A stretch of DNA of 64,000 nt from Ipomoea triloba. Taxonomy: Eukaryota; Streptophyta; Magnoliopsida; Solanales; Convolvulaceae. Below the pieces are notes generated by a model. It did not search any database, was not told where the DNA came from, and worked only from the letters and a program-made list of their open reading frames with translations. The stretch spans positions 4,239,612-4,303,611 of the forward strand of contig NC_044923.1 in NCBI RefSeq assembly GCF_003576645.1, in the 5' to 3' direction. The number at the start of each line of letters is the position of its first letter. Within the stretch, counting starts at the first letter, position 1. The position numbers were made by a program, and so were the translations under genes. Of the stretch, positions 56,715 through 64,000 are shown piece by piece.

Positions 56715-57295
56715 TAAGGCAACAAACCAACTACAAATATAAGATTTCATACATGTTTTAAAAATACGGTTCAATGTATTTTCATGTTCTTTCTTTTGTT
56801 AGACAAAGAGAAAAAATATACTCCGTAACAATCTTCGCAAGGATAGTGTTCTTTTCGTTTTGAAATGTTGCCTTCAAAATTTGCCAAAACTCATTCGAAA
56901 ACGTTTTTGTACCGTTTCCTAATTAATAATAAAAAAAAAAGTTGTAGTGGTTTTTAAATTAATTTTTAAAAAAATGAAAACTTGTTTCTGGACCAATTTT
57001 TACAGAAGATATTGACATTGTTTAGTTTGCTAGATGAGCTAGAAATTATACTTTTTTTTTATTATAATATAAAATGTTAATGAAAATATAAACTATTAGA
57101 ATGTTTAAATTACCCATTTAAGTTTAAAAATATATTGAAGTTTATATATTTGTATTTTTTTATTTTAAAATGACTTTGTGGTAATTAGTATTTACTATTT
57201 ATTAATGATTTAATGCACTAGTTTTATTTATTATTTTAATATATTTTTAATTATAAAATATTTAATATTTATGCATATTAAGAAAACAATATTTA
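56715..57295. other. Spacer without gene
   Basis: Very AT-rich with homopolymer runs. No feature was recognised. Confidence 0.4.
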
Positions 57296-57299
57296 TAAA

Positions 57300-57445
57300 T
57301 ATAACCTAACTCATAAAATACAGTATCTTACTTTAGAATGTTCATTATTCTAACATGTGCAGGAATAAGGAATTCTTTTAACATCAAATGACATCGGTTG
57401 GAATCGTGGTCCTGTGTGGACCATAATTTGCCAACCTTGTTTTGT
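57300..57445. mobile_element. Partial GGACCATGGTCCAC-family MITE
   Basis: 'cataaaatacagtatcttac', 'tgttcattattctaacatg' and 'tgtggaccataatttgcc' match the right end of 14574-16314. The left end is lost. Confidence 0.55.
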
Positions 57446-57767
57446 TTTTGTTTTTGTTTTTTTTTTTTGTTTTTTTTTTTTGCATTAATATTTGCAATCC
57501 CTCTGTGTCCCTATATGATGCTTTTTTGAACAATAAAATTCAGAAAATAAAATAAATAAAAGGATGCGAAAATTTTGCTCTCTGGAAAAGATCTATTGTT
57601 TCATTGTCCTTTTTGGCTTTTTATGTCCACTCATTTTCAATATTATTGATTGCTTATATGCCTTTGTGCCAATAATAATAATAATAATAATGACTTGGAT
57701 TATTATTATTATTATTAATTCTAGTCCTTATTGAATTATGACTCAACACTAATGGGATGGTGGAATT

Positions 57768-57972
57768 GCCCTGTTTGGTAAAATAGTTAGCCTATTCATC
57801 AATTTTGTCTTATTTGACCACTATTAGTTTTTTGACTTAGTTAAAAAATCAAACAGCTATCAGCTAACCGTTAATTTACCAAACACATCTCTACAATCTG
57901 CTAATATTATCAAATAATCATACCTTCTAACCTAATCAGCTAAGAGCTAACCACCATTTTACCAAAAACTGC
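57768..57972. mobile_element. TGTTTGGTAAAT-family MITE (copy 3)
   Basis: The left end 'ccctgtttggtaaaatagtt' and right part 'ctaaccaccattttaccaaa' are inverted. The internal block 'cttatttgaccactattag' is shared with 24925-25237 and 33935-34195. Confidence 0.65.
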
Positions 57973-57974
57973 CA

Positions 57975-58810
57975 ATGTGACTATAAGCAACTTATTAAGT
58001 GGTTAAAAGCAGAAAGTATATCCTAGAAGCCAATTTTGAATCTGATGGATGGTCATCAATGCATGCAAGGCCAAGCTATAAGGAAGCCACGAATTGCTTT
58101 GTTGGAGCGAGTCTTCAAGTTCTTCCTCGGGGTGTGACAGTTTCGAGTATCTCTCCTTCTGTTCTTTTACCAACTTTAATTTAGTGGACGACAATTGAGG
58201 CGATTCAATTCAGTACCGAGATTTTTGTGGTAGTAAATGAATAAAGTACATAAGGAGATACAAATGTCATGATATTTTATAGAATTGAATTTTTTCTTTC
58301 CATAATTGGAGAGATGAGGGAGGTGGGGTTGAAGATTTGACTCCATTGATGTGGACTTGGATTCTTGTCCAAGGCAGTATCTTTGGATACATGGATGAAA
58401 ATTGATGCCACAAGGTGTTGTGACTTTGGGAGAGGAGGCTAAGGGTTTGATTTTTTAATTTTTTTTTTTTGCAAAAGGGTTTGAATAATATTGAAAGAAG
58501 ATGAGAGAATGGTTCCAATAATAAGCCTCCATTTTTAGCCCTTTTCCCTTTCAAAGGGACCACCCTAATAACCATGATCAAGCACAGCTGCAGCTTGCAG
58601 AGCCCATACTTTGCATCACTGTACCTTAAGGTCAAACTCATGGGAAAGAGATATAGAGAGAGAGACAGGACTTTGTGCTCTAGAAGACAATCATCATTGA
58701 TATTATTGAGCTTTAAACTATAGATATGTTTTGTGACCAAAACTTTAAGTTGACTTCATAGTTTATACGACTTATATATAATATCATGTTCTGCATACCA
58801 TTTTTTTTTC
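57975..58810. other. Spacer with unsupported open frames
   Basis: Open frames at 57999-58184 (+) and 58267-58740 (minus) show no recognisable domain or codon pattern. 58546-58562 has a short palindromic 'cctttcaaagg' motif. No gene is assigned. Confidence 0.4.
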
Positions 58811-58814
58811 TTGG

Positions 58815-59100
58815 AAAAGGTTCAAATAGGCTTCTAAACATTTCACCAAAAGTTAATTAGGTCTCTAAACTTTTAAAATGTGCAATTAAACCCTCAAACA
58901 TGTTAAATTGAGGCGATGAAGCTCAAAAATAGGTAAATGACCTGTTATTTGTATCAGTCCGGCGACGACTTCCGACAACCAGCAACGATCATCTCCGGTG
59001 GGAAGCGACCTTTCTGGTGGCCTTCTCCCAGGGAAGGTCGCCTTCTTCGGCGACTCGCCTGAGAAGGTGACCTTTTGGTCACTGGTGATATTTTCCAGCA
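58815..59100. mobile_element. One-armed relative of the foldback MULE MITE
   Basis: 'ggaaaaggttcaaataggctt', 'aattaggtctctaaactttt' and 'ggtaaatgacctgttattt' align with the left arm of 27772-28251. The GC-rich centre ('ggtcgccttc') is present and the second arm is missing. Confidence 0.65.
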
Positions 59101-59279
59101 ATTTTTACCGTATGATTGTGTCATATCTTATTGTAATAGTATCATGTCGAGAGTACAATCATGTAAATTTTTACTAATACTCAAAGCAATCGTATATATA
59201 ATTGTATCGTATATGATCAACACCATTATCTCAATGAGTACTATAAAAACTTTTTATTTTTTTAAAATGTATATTTACA

Positions 59280-59535
59280 TGATGGGGTCAGATATAAAGG
59301 CAAGCATTAAAAAGACAAAACCCCATGATGGAAGGTTGTTTTTCTTGTGGAAATATTTGAAAGGAAACAAAAGGAAAATGCAAAATTAAATTGGTTAGTT
59401 CTACTACCCTCCAATTTGTGGATGGACCTCCCACCCCAAAAAAGAAAAGGAAAGAAAAATGGAGTGGTTTGGGGAGGGGCAAGAGGCCAACAAATTAAAG
59501 GGCATGATTGTGTCATATTTTGTTGGTAATAGTAT
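59280..59535. repeat. Local direct duplication, copy A
   Basis: Shares 'agacaaaaccccatgatgg', 'tgaaaggaaacaaaagg', 'tagttctactaccctccaa' and 'ggggcaagaggccaacaaa' with 59875-60095. A short motif 'atgattgtgtcatat' at 59112 recurs at 59504, suggesting several rounds of duplication. Confidence 0.85.
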
Positions 59536-59874
59536 CAAGTAGTGGGTACAATTAGGAAAATTAAGGGCTCCTCTAGTACCCTTTTGTTGATATGGAAGGA
59601 GAGAGGGTTGGAAAGAGAAATAAATAAATTGCGGTGTTTTGATTATAATGATAGAATTAATAATAAGATAAGGAAATGTGAGAAAACTTAAGAAATTGGG
59701 TATTTTAAATAAGTAAAAGCCCTATGGTGAGGTTATGTTACATTTTAGAAGAAATTACATAACCTGAACAAAACATGAGAATTTTATATTCCTAACTAAA
59801 TATAACTTTGATTATTTTATATTACTTGAGCTAAATACCCCTAAAAGCTTTTAATCTTTAAAATCTCTATTTGC

Positions 59875-60095
59875 ATGATAGGATATAAAGGCAAACATTG
59901 AAAAGAAGACAAAACCCCATGATGGGAGGTTGCTTTTCCTGTGGAAATTTTTGAAAGGAAACAAAAGGGAAATGCAAAAGTAAATTGTTTAGTTCTACTA
60001 CCCTCCAACTGGTGGATAGACTACCCCAAAAAACAAACAAAAAAAAGATGGAGTGGTTTAGAGAGGGGCAAGAGGCCAACAAAGGGCATGTGCAC
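59875..60095. repeat. Local direct duplication, copy B
   Basis: Same orientation as copy A and about 595 bp away. Substitutions and small indels are scattered. Non-coding in both copies. Confidence 0.85.
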
Positions 60096-60135
60096 ATGAA
60101 AAAATATATATATATAGGCCCTAGATAGGGCAATC

Positions 60136-60312
60136 ATTATTCTGCGAATCATATTATCAAATAATGTATATTCAATATACAAATAATATAATTCTAATAT
60201 ATTAAAAATATATATTGTATTCAGCGAAAGTACATTATATTGTATAATGTACGATCAATACACGAAAAATGTACTTTTTATTATGGTTCACGTAACGCTG
60301 TATAATTTGTCG
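60136..60312. mobile_element. GGACCATGGTCCAC-family MITE (diverged)
   Basis: 'gggcaatcattattctgcg' at the left and 'cgctgtataatttgtcg' at the right are inverted. The inside repeats 'aatgtatattcaatatac' and 'aaagtacattatattgta' type palindromes. The central GGACC is degraded to 'ggttcacg'. Confidence 0.5.
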
Positions 60313-60314
60313 AT

Positions 60315-61110
60315 TTGGGTCCTCTAAGAGGGATACCCTACACCAACACCCATGTAAAATTGAAGGCCAGATATGGAAAAAGATATGGGTGCATCCTTTT
60401 TAAATTTTTAGGGCTCTATATCATCTACTTTTTGCCTCATAATAAAGACAACAGGTTTTGGTTCCTTGATTTTCCCTCCTGACTTGAATGGTGATGCTTC
60501 TTCTCAGCCCAGCATGGTGTGTGTATCACCTTTATTGCACAATTATTATATTCCTTCTACACCACTTGCTACAAAATTCCTTATTAGTACCCTCACCCAA
60601 AAAAAAAAAACCATTCAAGAAGCTAATCTAACCATAAATTTGATGTTGTTACATGGTTCAATCAGCATTATTTATTTTGTTCCACAAGTTCACATTTATC
60701 TCAGTTTTAATTTATGATTAGATATTTGATTTTGATTCAAATATTTATCTCTTTGCTAGCAGTTGAAAATTTGATTATTTTCATTTTTCAACCACCTATT
60801 TTGACTGCCTAAAAAGTAGCTAAAATTGCTACTCTCTTTTTTCTTTTTTTCTTTTTTTGAGAAAGAAAAGTAGCTAAAATAATTTTCAAGTTTTCTAACC
60901 ACTTATTTTCTTTGACATTTTTTACTATCCCAGAAGTGAGCTAATTTGTTTGGTGACAGTCAAGTTCTTGATAACCTTAAAATGTGGCTTGCTTTCTACC
61001 ACATTTGCTAACTACTCAAAAAGTAGTGTTTTTTTTTTTCCAAACTTTTCAAGTTTTGTTACTACCATTGGCTTGGTGGTGTGAATTTCAGACCACAAAG
61101 TTTTAAGTTG
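60315..61110. other. Spacer without gene
   Basis: AT-rich. A related segment around 'taaaaagtagctaaaatt', 'aagtagctaaaataattttc' and 'ctcaaaaagtagtg' is repeated at 60810-61030. No gene was seen. Confidence 0.4.
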
Positions 61111-61119
61111 GTCCGATAA

Positions 61120-61310
61120 TTAGTTTGGTAATCACAAGATTCTTAATTTGATTCCTCGTTAGAGATGTCTATTTGTCTTCTTGGTTTGAGTTAGTTAGTT
61201 ATGGACAATCTAGATTGATTTTCCTCATTGTGGTCATTTGTCGGCTAGGGTCACGAAACGAGTTTCACCTAAAGTGCACATTCAAGTAACAATTGTGAAT
61301 TTTCTAGTAA
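61120..61310 (+). repeat. SINE-2, comparatively full copy (+)
   Basis: Order of blocks: 'gtaatcacaagattcttaat', 'ttgattcctcgttagagatg', 'ttggtttgagttagttag', 'ttatggacaatctagattga', 'tttgtcggctagggtcacg', 'gagtttcacctaaagtgcac'. Other copies lie at 13335, 30075, 36680, 51223, 51645, 55440 and 63765. Confidence 0.65.
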
Positions 61311-62950
61311 ATCAAAGAATTTTGAACCACTTTTTATGGGTGATCTGAAAAATTCATTACTTTGGAAAAAATTTCAAAAAAATATATATAATTTCCTACT
61401 TTGATGTGCCGAACACACTAATACATATCATATCGGTTACTTATGAGAATTTGAATCAATATATGAAACTTGAACCAAATCTACACTCATGAACTCAACT
61501 TTTTGTGCTCTAAATTAGAGCTAAGTTGGTATCACTTTACCCTTCCTAGTTCCAAGCACAGAATTTTCAACTTCTAATCTTTAATCTTGTAACCACGATC
61601 AGAGGATGATATACATACATGGGCCAATGATATGTAAACTGATATCTCTCTCTGACTCTATCTACCCATTAATTACAACACTCTTAATTGCCTTCCTGTT
61701 AATGATGGGCCGCAACAACTTTTTAATACTGCCATTATCACCATGCTAGCTAGCTCTCAAAGGAATTCTCAAGAAATTAAAAGGCATTACATTATATTAT
61801 TGTACATATTTACTGTTCATCAAGTGTGTGTATATATAAACGACAGGAGATTTTTCCAGGTGAAGCAGAGCAAGACAAATGGCACCTGTGACTGTGAAGA
61901 CTAAGCTAGCTAGCTAGCCTCCATATATTTGTGACCACCTTGAATTGTGACACATATGGAGTAGTAGTAGTCATCAAGAAATAGAGTTTGATGCATGGAG
62001 GGGTTTTGTCATCTATCACCCAACATCCAGGCCACTACTATTCCAAATAAACTTTTCTGATTACATTTCAAGTTTTGACTGAATTCAATGCTTATCTGTG
62101 GTACCCTTTTTGATTTGACAGTTAATGTGGGTAAAACCAAAAAACAATAACAAAAGCTTAATGGTAATGAGTAATGATTAATGACTAATAATACTACCTT
62201 TTTTATTTGACAGTTAATGTGGAAGCCAAAAAAAACAAAAACAAAAGCTTATACTAATGAGTAAGACTAAACATATCTCTTACTTTTTCAAAAAAAAATT
62301 ATTTTACTTTCTATTGATGTGACATGTCATGATACAAAAAAAAAAAAAAGAATTAAATCACATTTTATTCATTTCATTTTCTTTCTTTCAATAAAATCTA
62401 GGCATGTCAGACCTAATAGTTGGTAAGTTGACAGGGTCTGAATTAATCTTATAGTGATAGGGATACCAGATGTTGTACTAAAGAAGTCTAAATATAGCTT
62501 GCACCGCCGCCACTTCCTGAGTGATAGATTATGGATAAGGACACATGATTAAATCTTGACAGTTGGAGTTTCACCCATTGCAGTGAGTTCTTTGTGCACA
62601 AGCACGAGTCCTCCTATCTAATAGGTCACTGAGTCATCAAGATTTATCTTTCTATTATTTTATCGGACCATAATTTGGGGTCTTGAGGTTTCACCTTTAT
62701 ATGGATAATAAAGAATGCTAAATATATGGCTTAAGTTTTACTTTTTAATAGTAAACTTATTATCATTTTCCAATGGTAATTTATGAGAGAAGCATTGAAA
62801 TGACTGTTACCCAATGGGGAGGTGGCCATTTACACAAAAATTGATGAACACATGGCCCTTGCACAATCACCATGTAGCACCAAAACCAAATGTCAATGGC
62901 CAAAAGCCAACTGGCAACTTTGATTCTTCACAAAAAGTGATGCCCCAAAC
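61311..62950. other. Upstream spacer of the SOFL gene
   Basis: AT-rich. Two copies of 'tttgacagttaatgtgg' (about 62114 and 62206) mark a small duplication. No gene was seen. Confidence 0.4.

Positions 62951-62951
<1 letters not shown>

Positions 62952-62988
<37 letters not shown>
62952..62988. repeat. Poly-A tract
   Basis: 37 consecutive A bases about 210 bp before the SOFL start codon. It could be the tail of a retroposed sequence; no body was recognised. Confidence 0.9.
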
Positions 62989-62989
<1 letters not shown>

Positions 62990-63076
62990 AGACCAACGAC
63001 AAAACCAAATAACAAAACTAGTCTAGGATTTGAGCATGCTGCCACTGGTTTTTCTGTACCTTCCATTTCTCCCCCC

Positions 63077-63084
63077 TATAAATA
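63077..63084 (+). promoter_or_regulatory. TATA box of the SOFL gene
   Basis: 'tataaata' in a C-rich context ('ccccctataaatacacccc'), 125 bp upstream of the ATG. Confidence 0.65.
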
Positions 63085-63201
63085 CACCCCCATACTTATC
63101 CCACTTCTTGTACTGTCTTTTTTCACCACCTACCTTCATTCTTCACACCCAAAATTGGGATTTTTGTAAATCAAAAAAAAAAAAAATTAAAGATTTCAAG
63201 A

Positions 63202-63722
63202 ATGAATCTTTCAGGTTCTGAGTGCAGTTCTGGGTGCCAATCTGGCTGGACAACTTATTTTGATCAGAAATCAAATTCTGAAGATCAATACAACAGCAGA
63301 TTTCATGGTGAAGATCATAGGGGAAAGATGGGGTTTTGCAGTGAGGAGGATGAGGATTTGTCTATGGTGTCTGATGCATCCTCGGGGCCACCACATTTTC
63401 GCGGTGGCCTCGAGGACGAGGAGGAGGAAGAAGAAGAAGAAGAAGAGTATTTGTATAAAGGGAAGCAGAAAAGGAAAAGTACAGAGATTTGGGGTGATAA
63501 AGAACAGAGGTGTTATCTTGATGATACTGCTAGCTCCCCTGCATTGAGTTTCCCTTTTAAGGTTCAATGAAACAGCTCTTTTTTAGGTTTTTTGGAATTG
63601 TTTTTTCATTGCTTGTTTGATTGTATGGTGACATTTTGGTTTTTTTTTTTGGTTTCCAGGAAAACACAGCTTCCATGGAGAATAATGTTCCTGGTGTCTC
63701 TGATCTTAAGGTTCTTGTCTGA
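63202..63722 (+). CDS. SOB FIVE-LIKE (SOFL) protein
   Basis: Exon 1 is 63202-63561 and exon 2 begins at 63660. Read through, exon 2 stops at 63720-63722, giving 140 aa. A second donor-like 'aag|gttctt' at 63710/63711 leaves open a further exon beyond the window. SOFL proteins are small plant proteins linked to cytokinin levels and development. The two family motifs are clear: ECSSGCQSGWTTYFDQ near the N-terminus (7-22) and DLSMVSDASSGPPHF (about 52-66). An acidic run of Glu/Asp (about 71-82) is followed by a basic KGKQKRK stretch. Exon 1 ends at SFPFK, a position where related genes also have an intron (recalled, not checked). The molecular function is not well defined. Confidence 0.85.
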
Positions 63723-63764
63723 ATTCTCTCCCACTGTCCTTTTTCTTTTCTCCATTTTTTTTAT

Positions 63765-63925
63765 AGTCACGGGAAAACCTGTAGCCACTACCCGATGGGT
63801 ACACTGGGTAAACCCCACCCTGTGACTTTAACAGACAAAGAACTATAAAATCAAGATGATCAGTAAACCAGGCTAGGTTGTCCATAATTGTCTGACTTAA
63901 ACCAAAATGACCAATAGTCCACTTT
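63765..63925 (-). repeat. SINE-2 copy (minus) after SOFL exon 2
   Basis: 'gtcacgggaaaacctgtagc', 'gtacactgggtaaacccca', 'tgtccataattgtctgac' and 'ttaaaccaaaatgaccaat' are the reverse complement of the family. If the SOFL gene continues, this lies in its intron. Confidence 0.65.
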
Positions 63926-64000
63926 GGGAGTCAAATTTTTATTTTCTTCATTTTAGCATTTAGCAATGTTGTGTTGTTAATGCAATCTGTTATTCCTTTT

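Noticed and set aside
57999..58184. 61-codon frame that reads plausibly as protein
   Set aside because: No recognisable family and an equally long frame on the opposite strand. Kept only as spacer.
58520..58620. Possible microRNA precursor with a miR393-like 'caaaggga' stretch
   Set aside because: No 20-21-nt match to a known plant microRNA and no long hairpin arms could be traced by eye.
58267..58740. 157-codon minus-strand frame
   Set aside because: Composition is Lys/Leu/Ser-rich with homopolymer-derived runs; no domain, and similar chance frames are common in this AT-rich DNA.

Overview
The window is nuclear DNA of a flowering plant. Exons are spliced with GT-AG introns, the spacers are very AT-rich, and the space between genes is packed with MITEs, SINE-like repeats and retroelement remnants. 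The strigolactone receptor gene (33130-34877) encodes a protein very close to petunia DAD2. This suggests an asterid eudicot, probably order Solanales. A Convolvulaceae origin is my inference, not shown by the sequence. There is one assembly gap (14818-15580) and single N bases at 21219 and 36043, both beside homopolymers.

Layout. (1) 770-4486 is a complete hAT transposon with perfect 12-bp terminal repeats, a perfect 8-bp target duplication and an uninterrupted transposase. (2) 8334-9916 is a five-exon D-type cyclin, probably CYCD5. (3) 9917-33000 is a 23-kb stretch with no convincing gene. It holds nested MITEs, tandem arrays, a foldback MULE-type MITE and a short Ty3/gypsy-like remnant with two related LTR segments. 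(4) 33130-34877 is a two-exon D14/DAD2-type receptor whose conserved pocket Phe27 is Ser. (5) 36574-36645 is tRNA-Pro(UGG) on the minus strand. (6) 37862-38806 is WLIM1 (+), tail to tail with an F-box gene (39590-41761, minus). (7) 45635-46633 is an intronless GC-rich gene of a plant-specific uncharacterised family. (8) 47330-48830 is a minisatellite with about 11 apparently identical 75-bp units. (9) 51064-55081 is a 14-exon nucleobase-ascorbate transporter gene with one GC-AG intron and repeats upstream and in its introns. (10) 63202-63722 is a SOB FIVE-LIKE gene near the right edge.

The genes are unrelated neighbours, as is usual in plants, and I see no gene cluster acting in one pathway. 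I found no clearly new multi-gene system. The strongest leads are the F27S change in the D14-type receptor, the apparently intact hAT element, a family of GC-rich hAT MITEs with three target duplications, and the homogenised 75-bp array. Exon coordinates were derived by hand from reading frames and splice signals and have no transcript support.
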